A stretch of 51,580 bases of DNA from JAICIG01 sp035532215 (GCA_035532215.1 DATKRK010000327.1:1-51580); one strand, 5' to 3'. Counted from the stretch's first letter, positions 24,923 to 34,331 are shown. Notes: a model not told the origin generated them from the letters alone. A program made the numbers and translations.

Positions 24923-25075
24923 CTACGAACGCCGCTCCGCCCGCGGCAAATCGTTGTAGATCCAAAATCCGCCCTCTTCGACCGACTTGCGGTCATTCAA
25001 CACTTTGAGCGTCCGCTGATCTTCGGCGCCCAACAAAATCGCTCCAGCCAGTGCGGCCCAGATCACGCTTTGCAT
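24923..25075 (-). pseudogene. Truncated N-terminal piece of a secreted thioredoxin-like protein
   Basis: A 50-codon frame with a perfect AGGAGG site before its ATG at 25075. It encodes a signal peptide (MQSVIWAALAGAILLGAED) and then VLNDRKSVEEGGFWIYNDL. As I recall from planctomycete genomes, that stretch usually opens a thioredoxin-like domain continuing with a CxxC-type motif, but here the frame stops within seven residues. It may be a truncated gene or a functional micro-protein. It lies upstream of the selenium-binding protein gene on the same strand, so it could still drive or couple its translation. Confidence 0.5.
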
Positions 25076-25342
25076 CGCGACCTCCTGACGGATGAATTCG
25101 GCGAAAAACGACGTGCGCTCGGCGACGGACCAATCAGCAGGCCGCGCCCAGGCAGCGCATTATAGCGAAGCGGCCGCCTCCATTTGACAATTCGGCGCGG
25201 GACTGCGGGCGGCGAGTCCCCGCTTCAGCGCCGCGCTCCGCCGAGGCGAATGATGGCGATCGAGCGGGGAAGGAGTTATGCTTGCGATCGTAGGCTACCC
25301 TGACGAGCTTTAAACCGCCTGATGCACGGTGAGGAATCCCCC

Positions 25343-26842
25343 ATGAAAGCCTGTTTTCCCTGCTCGCAGGTCTTCCTCGCCGCACTCGCTTTGGTTTTCG
25401 CAACCGGCGCCACTCATGCTGTAGCTGGTTCCGACGCCAAGCCCAATATCATCATCGTGATGCCGGATGACGTCGGCTACGGCGATTATGCGTGTCTCGG
25501 CAGCCCGATCGTAAAGACCCCGGCGGCCGACGCGTTCTGGCGCGAGAGCGTGCGGTTCACGCATTTCCACGTCAGCCCCACCTGCGCGCCCACCCGCTCG
25601 GCGTTGATGACCGGCCGGCACGAATTCGAAAACGGCGTGACGCACACCATTCTCGAACGCGAGCGCCTGACGCTCGAAGCGACCACCCTGGCCCAGATGC
25701 TGAAGTCGGCCGGCTACGTCACGGGCATTTTCGGCAAGTGGCACCTGGGCGACGAGGCCGAGTATCAGCCCGGCCGCCGCGGTTTCGACGAGGTCTACAT
25801 TCACGGCGGGGGCGGCATCGGGCAGACGTATTCGGGAAGCTGCGGGGACGCGCCGGGCAACACGAACATCAACCCCGCCTTGCTGCACAATGGCAAGTTC
25901 GAAAAGACCGAAGGCTACTGCACCGATTTATTCTTCGCCCAAGCGATCAAGTGGATGGACGCCCAGCGCGCCGCCGGGCGGCCGTTCTTTACGTATTTGC
26001 CCCTCAACGCCGCGCACGGCCCGCACGTGCTGCCCAAGCCGTATTACGAACATTACCTGGGCCAGGTCCCCGACGAGACGGCCAAGTTCTACGGCATGGT
26101 CGAAAACCTCGACGCGAATTTCGGCGCCTTGCTCAAAAAGCTGAAGGAGTGGGGCCTCGAAGAAAACACGCTGGTCATCTTTCTGACCGATAACGGCGGC
26201 ACGTCGGGCGTGAAGACGTTCAACGCCGGCATGCGCGGCGCCAAGGGAACGCCGTATCAGGGAGGCACGCGCGTGCCTTCGTTCTGGCGCTGGCCGGCGG
26301 CCTTTTCGGGCGGCGTCGATTGCAACGCCCTGTGTGCGCACATCGACATCTTTCCGACGCTGGCCGAAATCGCCGGCGCCAGGCTGAATGACGACGTGAA
26401 ACGCCAGGTGGAAGGACGCAGTTTGCTGCCGCTGCTCAAGAACCCGCAGGCCGACTGGCCCGACCGGACGCTCGTGACGCACGTCGGACGCTGGGCGCCG
26501 GGCAAAACGGCCGAGGCCAAATACGCCAACTGTTCGATTCAGAACAGCCGCTACACGCTGGTCGACAACCGCGAGCTTTACGAGCTTGAAGTCGATCCCG
26601 GCGAGACCAAGAACGTGATCGACCAGCACCCCGAGGTCATCGCCGAGTTGCGCGCGGCCTATGATCGTTGGTGGGACGAGGTGCAGCCGCTGCTAGTGAA
26701 CGAAGACGCCCGAGGCCCGCGGATCAATCCCTTCAAGGAGTTGTACTGGAAGCAGTTCGGCGGCGGCCCCGACGAGGCGATGCTAGAGCAGATGGACCCG
26801 AAAGGCAAATTCGACGGCCGATACTTCGGCGGGGCGCGCTAA
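25343..26842 (+). CDS. Secreted formylglycine-dependent sulfatase
   Basis: A 499-residue exported sulfatase (start ATG 25343, preceded by GAGGAA). A signal peptide (FLAALALVFATGATHAVAG) precedes IIIVMPDDVGYGD, where Asp42 and Asp43 bind Ca2+. The catalytic motif is CAPTRSALMTGRHEF, with Cys81 in C-x-P-x-R for conversion to formylglycine. Further landmarks are GKWHLGD and FLTDNGGTSG. The family hydrolyses sulphate esters, in planctomycetes often on algal polysaccharides. The maturase that makes formylglycine is not in the window. It is a single gene, followed by strong hairpins. Confidence 0.92.
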   Translation: MKACFPCSQVFLAALALVFATGATHAVAGSDAKPNIIIVMPDDVGYGDYACLGSPIVKTPAADAFWRESVRFTHFHVSPTCAPTRSALMTGRHEFENGVTHTILERERLTLEATTLAQMLKSAGYVTGIFGKWHLGDEAEYQPGRRGFDEVYIHGGGGIGQTYSGSCGDAPGNTNINPALLHNGKFEKTEGYCTDLFFAQAIKWMDAQRAAGRPFFTYLPLNAAHGPHVLPKPYYEHYLGQVPDETAKFYGMVENLDANFGALLKKLKEWGLEENTLVIFLTDNGGTSGVKTFNAGMRGAKGTPYQGGTRVPSFWRWPAAFSGGVDCNALCAHIDIFPTLAEIAGARLNDDVKRQVEGRSLLPLLKNPQADWPDRTLVTHVGRWAPGKTAEAKYANCSIQNSRYTLVDNRELYELEVDPGETKNVIDQHPEVIAELRAAYDRWWDEVQPLLVNEDARGPRINPFKELYWKQFGGGPDEAMLEQMDPKGKFDGRYFGGAR

Positions 26843-26850
26843 CGGCGAGC

Positions 26851-26920
26851 GGGGGGCGTGAGCCCCCCGGTGACGCCAGCGAGCTTGTTGCAACCGTGAC
26901 CCGGAGGCTAACGCCTCCGG
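26851..26920 (+). terminator. Two GC-rich hairpins downstream of the sulfatase gene
   Basis: A 7-bp stem around GTGA (GGGGGGC...GCCCCCC, 26851-26868) and a perfect 8-bp stem with loop TAAC (CCGGAGGC...GCCTCCGG, 26901-26920). No U tract follows directly, so they could be intrinsic-like terminators or generic transcript-stabilising hairpins. Confidence 0.5.
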
Positions 26921-27019
26921 CTCGCCGGCGAGATTCGGCTCGCCGCTGGAAAAAACGCCGCCGGGCGCGGCTCACCTGCAATATTTCGCCGCCCAAGTGC
27001 GTTTAGTTAGGGTGAGGCC

Positions 27020-27553
27020 ATGAGCGACGCCGACCGCACCAACGACGAACGCGAGCAATTGACCGTCTGGGTTCGCCGGCACGGGCGAGCGGTGCTCGGC
27101 TACCTGTCAGGAATCGTGCGCAACCGCGCGGCGGCCGCGGACCTGCTGCAGGACGTTTTCTGTCGCGCGTGGCAGGCCCGCGACCGTTATCGCGATGCCG
27201 GCTGCGAGCGAGCCTACTTGCTGCGGATCGCCGACCGGCTGGCGTGCGATCACGCGCGACGCCGCAAACGGGAGACGCCGCTCGCCGGCGAACAGACGGA
27301 GTTGGCCGAGCGTCCGGGGCGAGAGAATCCGCCCTGGGAACGCATGGCCCGAGCCGAAACGCGGCAACTGCTGGCCTCGGCGCTCGACGCCTTGAGCGAG
27401 CCGCAACGGCGCACGCTCTTGTTGCGGTATTACGGCAACCTCGATTTCCAGCAAATTGCCCAGTTGCTCGGCAGCCCCTTGAATACCGTCTTGAGTCACA
27501 ATCGCCGCGGCCTGGCGGCCTTGCGGCAACTGCTTGCGGAGAAAAGCGAATGA
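27020..27553 (+). CDS. ECF-type RNA polymerase sigma factor
   Basis: A 177-residue sigma factor of the extracytoplasmic-function class. Region 2 is seen in GRAVLGYLSGIVRNRAAAAD with the core-binding DLLQDVFCRAWQARDRYRD, and region 4 in ALDALSEPQRRTLLLRYYGN plus the helix-turn-helix FQQIAQLLGSPLNTVLSHNRRG. It directs RNA polymerase to alternative promoters after a signal. GGTGAGG lies just before the ATG. It overlaps the next gene by four bases (ATGA), as is usual for sigma/anti-sigma pairs. Confidence 0.93.
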   Translation: MSDADRTNDEREQLTVWVRRHGRAVLGYLSGIVRNRAAAADLLQDVFCRAWQARDRYRDAGCERAYLLRIADRLACDHARRRKRETPLAGEQTELAERPGRENPPWERMARAETRQLLASALDALSEPQRRTLLLRYYGNLDFQQIAQLLGSPLNTVLSHNRRGLAALRQLLAEKSE

Positions 27554-28047
27554 CGCTGGAGCCAAGGGGCAACCGCGACGACCTGGTGCATGCCTCGGCG
27601 TTTGGCGACGAATCGGCCGCGTCGGACGAAGCTTGGACGGCGCTCGCACAATTGCTCGACGCCGCACAGCCGGATTTCGACGCGGCGCTCGACGACGAGG
27701 CGGCATGGATCGGCGGCGTGCGGCGGCGGGTCGCGCAGCGGCGGAAACAAGCAAAAAGACGGGTTTTGGCGGCTGCCGCGGCATTGTTGGCTTGCTGCGG
27801 CGCCGGTTGGATCGCGGCAAGCCGCATGCCGCAGAGGGCGGCGGCGCCCGAGCCGCCCGACGCGGCGCCAGCGGCCTTCGCCGTCACCGCCGCTTGGGAC
27901 GACGACGAATTGGACCTGGAGTTGGCCTGGACGCTGCGCCACGCGGCGACCATCGAGTCGCAGTGGCGACGCCCGGCCGACCGCCTGGCCTTCGTGCGCC
28001 AGCAGATGGACGAGCTGCAAGCCGAGTTCGACGGCGACTCGCTGTAA
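27550..28047 (+). CDS. Putative anti-sigma factor (membrane protein)
   Basis: A 165-residue protein translationally coupled to the ECF sigma gene. It has a soluble acidic N-terminal part (residues 1-68), a basic stretch VRRRVAQRRKQAKRR, one membrane helix (VLAAAAALLACCGAGWIA) and a short exported part with a conserved-looking LAWTLRHAATIESQW. This cytoplasm-helix-periplasm layout fits an anti-sigma factor. No HxxxCxxC zinc motif is visible, so it is not a classical ZAS type. Call rests on position and topology. Confidence 0.6.
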   Translation: MTLEPRGNRDDLVHASAFGDESAASDEAWTALAQLLDAAQPDFDAALDDEAAWIGGVRRRVAQRRKQAKRRVLAAAAALLACCGAGWIAASRMPQRAAAPEPPDAAPAAFAVTAAWDDDELDLELAWTLRHAATIESQWRRPADRLAFVRQQMDELQAEFDGDSL

Positions 28048-28115
28048 GCGGCAATTCGTTGCGGGCAACGAGGCGTTTTGTTACGACAGTTGTACGAAAA
28101 TCAGGAGTTGAATCG

Positions 28116-28880
28116 ATGTGGCGTGCAAGAACCGGACTGAAGGCGGCGGCGATCATTTTGGCCCTGGGCCTCGCGGCGCAAGCCGACGAGCCTGATCCCC
28201 AAGCCGAGGCCAAGCAACAGACCGCCGAGCGCGAGCGGCGAACAGATCGCGAGGCGGCCGAGCGCGAGCGGCGCGGGGATGCAGAAGCCGGCGAGCGCGA
28301 ACGACAGCCCGACCGCGAAGCCGGCGAGCGCCAGCGGCGTCGCGACGAAGCGGCGCCGCGCGACGAAGGACGCCGAGGACCGCCCGATCGACCGCGCGGT
28401 CCCATCGGTCGCAAGGAAATGATGGAAGGCATGATGGGCGGACCAGGAATGCGGCCGATAGGAATGCGGCCGATGCCCGGCATGGGAGGAATGATGGGGG
28501 GCGGGGGCATGGGAGGAATGTCGGGCATGATGATGGGGATGGGCATGCCGCCCGACGACCTACGTCTGCGCGAAAGCGATCCGGAAATGTTCGAGTTGGA
28601 GCAAAACGACCGCCGGCTCGATCGCGAGAGTCACGAATTAGCCGAGCAATATCGCAGAACGCCCGAAGGTCCTGCCCGCGAAGAACTTCGCGGCAAACTG
28701 CAAGAAGTGGTCGCGCGGCACTTCAAGACGCGGCAGGAGCGGCGCGAACTGGAAGTCAAGCGGCTCGAAGCCCAACTCGAACGCCTGCGCGGCGCCCTCG
28801 AACGACGTTCCAAGGACGCCGACGCCATCATCGACCGCCGCATGTCGCAAATGCTCGGCGACGAAGATTTTGGGTTTTGA
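28116..28880 (+). CDS. Secreted protein with charged repeats and a Met/Gly-rich segment
   Basis: A 254-residue protein with signal peptide MWRARTGLKAAAIILALGLAAQA, an AGGAG site at 28103-28107 and three visible parts. Residues about 28-95 are a repetitive, highly charged Glu/Arg tract (repeats such as AERERR and REAGERQRRR). Residues about 100-147 are Met/Gly rich (GMMGGPGMRPIGMRPMPGM and more). Residues 150-254 form a long charged alpha-helix likely to be a coiled coil. The Met-rich stretch recalls copper-binding segments. Third gene of the ECF operon, so it is a plausible sensor or target of the sigma system. No family recognised. Confidence 0.72.
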   Translation: MWRARTGLKAAAIILALGLAAQADEPDPQAEAKQQTAERERRTDREAAERERRGDAEAGERERQPDREAGERQRRRDEAAPRDEGRRGPPDRPRGPIGRKEMMEGMMGGPGMRPIGMRPMPGMGGMMGGGGMGGMSGMMMGMGMPPDDLRLRESDPEMFELEQNDRRLDRESHELAEQYRRTPEGPAREELRGKLQEVVARHFKTRQERRELEVKRLEAQLERLRGALERRSKDADAIIDRRMSQMLGDEDFGF

Positions 28881-28894
28881 CTTCGACTCGCCGG

Positions 28895-29194
28895 TTAGTC
28901 GCCGTCGAGAGCATGCTCGTTCATTGCGACCGAGCTGTCTTGGACTTCCTGAGGCATTTGCCTCAGGATCTGGTCGCGGAGTTCTCGCACCGAAATCGTA
29001 ATCATGGCCGATTGGCGGCAGATGCGATCGGCGCGATCGGCGGCTGCTTGAGATTCCCGGACCAGCTTATGGGCTTCTTGCAAGGCGCGAGTTTGAGCAA
29101 AGGTCAGCCAGGCAACCAAGCCGAGCATCACGGTCATCGCAATGTTTTGCCAACTCGCGGAAGATTTGCCAAGAATCATCGATTTGACAGGCAT
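28895..29194 (-). CDS. Small single-pass membrane protein with a coiled tail
   Basis: A 99-residue protein. Residues about 14-34 (SWQNIAMTVMLGLVAWLTFA) form one membrane helix, followed by a helical, charged segment LVRESQAAADRADRICRQSA and a tail rich in Met/Gln. It has no signal cleavage site and no recognised domain. It faces the ECF operon end-to-end with 14 bases between stops. Function unknown. Confidence 0.62.
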   Translation of the reverse strand: MPVKSMILGKSSASWQNIAMTVMLGLVAWLTFAQTRALQEAHKLVRESQAAADRADRICRQSAMITISVRELRDQILRQMPQEVQDSSVAMNEHALDGD

Positions 29195-29320
29195 GAGGCG
29201 ACTCCTAGAACGTGAGAGAAATGAGCCTCGCCTCTCGCTCCGAAAAACAATTTATCAAACTCCATAGTTTACATCAACAAACAATTCCCGCTTGGGAACG
29301 ATCCGACGCAGCTCGAGTCG

Positions 29321-30799
29321 CTACGCCAGGATTTGCGTGATCACCTGCCCGTAGTCGACTTCGAGCCGCTTGCGGCCCGGAATGTCGAGCCGGTGCGGGT
29401 CGAGTCCCAACAGGTGCAAGACGGTGGCGTGGATGTCAGTGACATAATGGGCGTCGCCGGCGACGTGGAACCCCAGTTCATCGGTGGCGCCGTGTATGAC
29501 GCCCCGCTTGATGCCGGCCCCGGCCAGCCAGACGGTAAAGCCGTGCGGGTGGTGGTCGCGGCCGGTCTTGGCCGCGCCTTGAATCTCCATGCCGGGCGTG
29601 CGACCGAACTCGGTGCAGAACACGACCAGCGTGTCGTCCCACATTCCGCGACGCTTCAGGTCCTTGAGCAACGCGGCCACCGGCTGGTCGATTTCGCCGC
29701 ACAGCTTCGAGTGCCGCTTTTGCAGTTCGGTATGAGAGTCCCAGGCGCCGTACTTCGACAAGTAGACCAGCGAGAACCGCACGCCGCGCTCTGCCAGCCG
29801 CCGGGCCGCCAGCAGCCGGCGCCCCGAGGGTTCGGTGGCCGGCGCGCCGATGCCGTACAATCGCAACGTCTCTGCCGTTTCATCGCTGAACCGCAAGGCC
29901 TCGGGCGCCGCCATCTGCATGCGAAAGGCGAGCTCGTAGCTGCGTATGCGGGCGGCCAATTGTTCGTCTTCGGGATACTCGATCGCGCTTAAGCGATTCA
30001 GCCGGCCGATGGTTTCGAATTCGTTGCGCTGCTCGTCGGCCAGCACGTTCTTGGGCCGCCGGCCATAGGGCAACGGGTTTTCGGGATCGAGCGAAAGGTG
30101 GATGCCCGCGTATTGCGGCCCGAGATAATCGCCCGCGAAGTTCTCCCGCACGCGCGGGTCGACAAAGTCGCCCAGCACGGCGAACTGCGGCAGGTTTTCG
30201 TTCAGACTCCCCAACCCATAGCTGACCCAGGCGCCGAGCGAAGGTTGCTTGTCGTCGAGGCGGTGGCGACCGTGATGGAACTGCTGTTCGGCCGCGTGGT
30301 CGTTGTCGGTAGTGTACATCGAGCGGACGAAGGCGATGTCGTCCACGCACTCGGAAAGGTGTGGCAGCCAATCGGAAACCTCGATGCCCAACTCGCCGCG
30401 CTTCTGGTAGCCGACTTGCAGCGGAAAGACGGTCGGGTAGGTCACCCGCTTCATGCCCACGACCGACCGCGAACGCTCTTCGTAATATGGGCTAAGAAAC
30501 GGATTGGGAAAGGGCGTTTCCTCGTAGGTCTTGCCGGCATACTTGTTAAGCGCCGGCTTCGGGTCGAACGTTTCCAAATGGCTATAGCCGCCCGAGAGAA
30601 AAATCCAAATCACGTTCTTGGCCTTCGGCGCAATATGCGGCCGGCCGTTGGGCGGCGCCGCGGCGGCTTCCGCGGCGCGGACGAGCGGGTCGCGGCTGAG
30701 CATGGCGCCCAAGGCCAGGCCCGTGGCGCCGAAGCCCACGTCGGCCAGAAACGTACGCCGGGCAATTCGCCCGCAGGGCGGCAGGCTTGGCTTGAACAT
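29321..30799 (-). CDS. DUF1501 family exported protein
   Basis: A 492-residue protein starting at ATG 30799; the frame open to 30934 has no sensible N-terminus. A Tat-type signal is present (ARRTFLADVGFGATGLALGA). The rest is a sulfatase/alkaline-phosphatase-fold family very common in planctomycetes, with IWIFLSGGYSHLETFDPKP at the start, CTEFGRTPGMEIQGAA late, and a final metal-like GRDHHPHGFT. Function of the family is unproven. It is the second gene after the PSD1 protein (gap 40 bases), the usual DUF1501/PSD1 pair, suggesting they act together outside the cytoplasm. Confidence 0.9.
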   Translation of the reverse strand: MFKPSLPPCGRIARRTFLADVGFGATGLALGAMLSRDPLVRAAEAAAAPPNGRPHIAPKAKNVIWIFLSGGYSHLETFDPKPALNKYAGKTYEETPFPNPFLSPYYEERSRSVVGMKRVTYPTVFPLQVGYQKRGELGIEVSDWLPHLSECVDDIAFVRSMYTTDNDHAAEQQFHHGRHRLDDKQPSLGAWVSYGLGSLNENLPQFAVLGDFVDPRVRENFAGDYLGPQYAGIHLSLDPENPLPYGRRPKNVLADEQRNEFETIGRLNRLSAIEYPEDEQLAARIRSYELAFRMQMAAPEALRFSDETAETLRLYGIGAPATEPSGRRLLAARRLAERGVRFSLVYLSKYGAWDSHTELQKRHSKLCGEIDQPVAALLKDLKRRGMWDDTLVVFCTEFGRTPGMEIQGAAKTGRDHHPHGFTVWLAGAGIKRGVIHGATDELGFHVAGDAHYVTDIHATVLHLLGLDPHRLDIPGRKRLEVDYGQVITQILA

Positions 30800-30839
30800 C
30801 GTAATTCTCCCTCGGGCAAAGCTCGGCGGACCGTGATGA

Positions 30840-33800
30840 TTATCGGACCGTGATGAAATCGTGATGGCTATAGAGCACGTGGACCAGGCTCTCTTTGGCC
30901 CGCAGCGCGAGATCGGCCGCGGGCCGGCTGGCATCGACGAGATCGGCCGTTCCGCCTCCCGGCGGCGTCGCTCGATAAACTTCCATTTGCCGCCGCAGCA
31001 AATTCAGAGCCTCCTGCCGCTCTTCGACGCTCGGCAGCCGCGTGAGCAACTGTTCGAAAGCGGCGTCGACGAAAGCGGCGTCGCGCTGGCTCTCGTCAGC
31101 CGAGTGCGCGACAGCCTCCTTCCACAATTGTCGCGCCAAAACCCGGCTGGGCTCGAGCGTCAATTCGGCGTTCACCAGCGCCAGCGCCTGTTGCGGCACG
31201 ACCGTTTGCCGGCGTCGGTAACACTCCGCCGGGTTGGCGGCATCGAACATCTCCAGCAATTCCTCGCGGGCTTCGCCGTGGTGGCTGATATACAGGCTCC
31301 GTCGCCGCGTCGCAGCAGCCTGAGCGTGCTCGATTTCCTGCCCGCCTAAGACGAGATCCAACTGGCCCGCGGCAGACAACACCGAGTCGCGGACCGCTTC
31401 CGCCTCGAGCTGCCGCCGCGGAAAATGCCACAGCCAGCGATTTTCGCGGTCCGCTTGCCCGTTCGCCGTGGCCAGCCGGGCGGCGGACGACATGCGGTAC
31501 GCGCTACTGGTCACGATCAGCCAGTGCAAACGCTTCATCCTCCAGCCGCCGTCCATCAACTCCACGGCCAGCCAGTCGAGCAATTCCGGGTGCGAGGGCA
31601 GTTTGCCGTTGCGGCCGAATTCAAACACCGTGGGCACGAGCGGCTGGCCAAAATGCCGCATCCAGAGATGGTTGACGGCCACGCGAGCGGTGAGCGGATT
31701 GTTGCGATCGATGATCGCCATGGCCAACGCCGTCCGCCGGCCGGTGCTCTCGGCTGGATAGACGGGCGAGAGCAAGGCGAATTCTTCCGAAGCTTGTCTG
31801 GCAGCCTGAGTCGCGGCCGCGACGGCCTGGCGAGCGGCATCAAGCTTCTTTTGGGCCGCTGCCCGCTCCGCGTCCGTGCCCGCCTTGGCCTCGATGGCCG
31901 CAAAGCCTTGCAGCGCCGCTTGTTCCTCGGCGGCAGCTTTAGCGTGCGCGGCGGCGCGCTCGGCCTGCGAAGCTTCAGTCGCCAACTGTTTGGCGTCGGC
32001 GGCTTGCGTAAAGCGAGCATGGCCGGCGGCGATGCGAGCTTCCAGCGAAGCCCATTCCAGCTTCGCCGCCTGCAAATTCGCCTCGCTCGCCGAGACCGCC
32101 AATCGCACGGCGTCGAAACGGTTTTGCGCCAAAGTCAGTTGCCGCTCGGCTTCCGACATCGCGTCGGCGGAAATCCCACGAGAGCCGACCAGCGAAATCG
32201 CCGGCGATACGCAATAAGCGGTCGCCAACCAGCCTTGGCGCCCGACGACGTCCTGGTTCGCCGGGCAATCGGGCTCTTCGAAATCGACCCGCAGCACCGG
32301 CGATTCGCCGGGATGCGCAAACACGATCTCGTCGAAGGCGACCGCCGTGCCGGGCCGCGCGTCGATAAAGACGCCTTGCTGCGGGCGGCCTCGCGGATTC
32401 CAGCCGTGCAGCGCCGCCGAGGCCGAATCGACCAGCACCTGGCCGTCGGACAATCGTTTGACCGTGATCGCCAGTTGGTCGCGTGCCGCGTCGATGATGC
32501 CCGTGACCTGAAAGTGATTTTCTCCGGCGGCCAGGTCGTAACGTCCGATCTCAACCACGTCAAACGTGCCGGGCTTGTAGCTCACAATCTTCCCCTGTTC
32601 GAAGCCTACGTAGGCGCCGGTGGCGCCGGTCGAAATATCGAGCCCGAGTTGAAAATTGGCGTGGCCGTCGGCCCACAGCTTGATCTGAAATGAAACCGTC
32701 GAACCGTCGCGAACCGCGCCGACCGCCGAGACTGGGTTGGCCAACGCGCGGCGACCCTGGCGGGCGTCGAGAAACAGCGATTGCTTGCCCGCCAGCGCTT
32801 GTGAAGTTTTCTCGCCGCCAGCCGCAGCCTCATTCGCCGCCAACCGCTCTTTGGCCGCCTGCAATTCTGCTTCCAGCGGCGCCGCCGATGCTGCAAATGC
32901 AGCCCGCGCTTCAGCGAGCTTGCGCTCGGCCTCGGCAACCGCCGCCTGACGCTTGGCCCGTTCCTCTGCTTGAATAAACGGCTTCGAACCCGGATACGCC
33001 GCCACGGGCGGCAGCGTCACCAGCGAGACCGGCGGTTGCTCGACGCCGAGCACGGCCGGCGCCTTCGGCTCGACCGGCGGGCGGCCTTCGATCTTGTTGC
33101 GCTCGTCGCCGCCGGAGTACATGAACGTCTCGGCGTCGAGCTTTTCGTCGAACACGCGGATCATGCCGCCGGGGATCGGCCCGTAGGCTTTCCCGTAGAT
33201 GTACTTCTGAAACGGCCCAGGGTCGGGCGACCTGGCCACACGATCTTGCCGCAATTCCAAAGGCTCGAAGAACGCCCGGAATTGAAAGTACTCCTGCTGC
33301 GAGATCGGGTCGTATTTATGGTCGTGGCAATGGGCGCAGTTCAACGTCAGGCCCAAGAACGCCTTGGCGGTGTGCTCGACGTTGTCCTTCATCCATTGGT
33401 TGTAGTTCCACTTGAAGAAATTGCGCACCAGGTATCCGGTGGCCACGATGGCCTCGTCGTCCTCCGGCGCTACTTCATCGGCGGCCAGCATCTCCAGCAC
33501 CATCCGGTCGTATCCGCGGTCCTCGTTGAGCGACCGCACGATCCAGTCGCGCCAGCGCCAGATCATCGGATAGCTGTTCATCACGTCGGGCACGGTGCGG
33601 CGCCCGTACCAATCGGAATAACGCCAGACGTCCATCCAATGCCGGCCCCACCGTTCGCCATGTTGCGGACTGGCCAACAAGCGGTCGACCGCTTGTTCAT
33701 ACGCGTCGGGCGAGTCGTCGGCCAAAAAGCGGTGCAACTCGTCGCGCGTCGGCGGCAAGCCGATCAGATCGAGATACGCACGGCGCAAGAGCGTCGGCCG

Positions 33801-34331
33801 ATCGGCCTCGGGGCTGGGCGTCAAATTGCGCCGCTCGTGCTCCGCTGCAATGAAGGCATCGATCGGATTGCGCACCCACGCCGGATCGACCGTAGCCGGC
33901 ACAGCAGGCCGAACGGGCCGCCGGAAGGCCCAATGCTCGCGCGGGTCGGCCTCGGGACGATCGTCGCTGGGCGCTGCGGCGCCGGCGGCGATCCATGCGC
34001 GGAGCTTGGCAATTTCTTCCGCCGCAAGCGGTCGCCCTTCAGCGGGCATGAGCTTGGCGTCGTCGTGCGAGGCGATCCGCTCGACGAGCAAACTGCCTTC
34101 CGGGTCGCCGGGCGAGACAGCCGGGCCGCTGTCGCCTCCTGCGAGCAGGCCCGCCACGCTATCGACGCGCAGCCCGGCCTCTTGCTTCAAGGCGCCGTGG
34201 CAGGCATAGCAGCGAGATTTCAGCGTCGTCTTGACGTCGCGAACGTAGTCGGCCGTATCTTCGGCCCACGCGGACCGCGGGCTGCCAACCAACAGCAAGC
34301 AGCCCAGAACCGAAATTGCGACGGATTTCAA
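30840..34331 (-). CDS. PSCyt1-DUF1549-DUF1553 (PSD1) surface cytochrome-type protein
   Basis: A giant exported protein of about 1163 residues. The frame runs to 34517 but AGGAGG at 34339-34344 favours a TTG start at 34331 (or GTG at 34334), directly before a signal peptide (LKSVAISVLGCLLLVGSPRS). Domains in order: a PSCyt1 haem motif CYACH (residues 41-45), DUF1549 with CAHCHDHKYDP (332-340), an Ala/Glu-rich coiled-coil stretch (EERAKRQAAVAEAERKLAEA), a LamG-like domain, a second Ala-rich coiled stretch, and DUF1553 towards the C-terminus with NHLWMRHFGQPLVPT. Cotranscribed with DUF1501. Confidence 0.9.
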   Translation of the reverse strand: MKSVAISVLGCLLLVGSPRSAWAEDTADYVRDVKTTLKSRCYACHGALKQEAGLRVDSVAGLLAGGDSGPAVSPGDPEGSLLVERIASHDDAKLMPAEGRPLAAEEIAKLRAWIAAGAAAPSDDRPEADPREHWAFRRPVRPAVPATVDPAWVRNPIDAFIAAEHERRNLTPSPEADRPTLLRRAYLDLIGLPPTRDELHRFLADDSPDAYEQAVDRLLASPQHGERWGRHWMDVWRYSDWYGRRTVPDVMNSYPMIWRWRDWIVRSLNEDRGYDRMVLEMLAADEVAPEDDEAIVATGYLVRNFFKWNYNQWMKDNVEHTAKAFLGLTLNCAHCHDHKYDPISQQEYFQFRAFFEPLELRQDRVARSPDPGPFQKYIYGKAYGPIPGGMIRVFDEKLDAETFMYSGGDERNKIEGRPPVEPKAPAVLGVEQPPVSLVTLPPVAAYPGSKPFIQAEERAKRQAAVAEAERKLAEARAAFAASAAPLEAELQAAKERLAANEAAAGGEKTSQALAGKQSLFLDARQGRRALANPVSAVGAVRDGSTVSFQIKLWADGHANFQLGLDISTGATGAYVGFEQGKIVSYKPGTFDVVEIGRYDLAAGENHFQVTGIIDAARDQLAITVKRLSDGQVLVDSASAALHGWNPRGRPQQGVFIDARPGTAVAFDEIVFAHPGESPVLRVDFEEPDCPANQDVVGRQGWLATAYCVSPAISLVGSRGISADAMSEAERQLTLAQNRFDAVRLAVSASEANLQAAKLEWASLEARIAAGHARFTQAADAKQLATEASQAERAAAHAKAAAEEQAALQGFAAIEAKAGTDAERAAAQKKLDAARQAVAAATQAARQASEEFALLSPVYPAESTGRRTALAMAIIDRNNPLTARVAVNHLWMRHFGQPLVPTVFEFGRNGKLPSHPELLDWLAVELMDGGWRMKRLHWLIVTSSAYRMSSAARLATANGQADRENRWLWHFPRRQLEAEAVRDSVLSAAGQLDLVLGGQEIEHAQAAATRRRSLYISHHGEAREELLEMFDAANPAECYRRRQTVVPQQALALVNAELTLEPSRVLARQLWKEAVAHSADESQRDAAFVDAAFEQLLTRLPSVEERQEALNLLRRQMEVYRATPPGGGTADLVDASRPAADLALRAKESLVHVLYSHHDFITVR

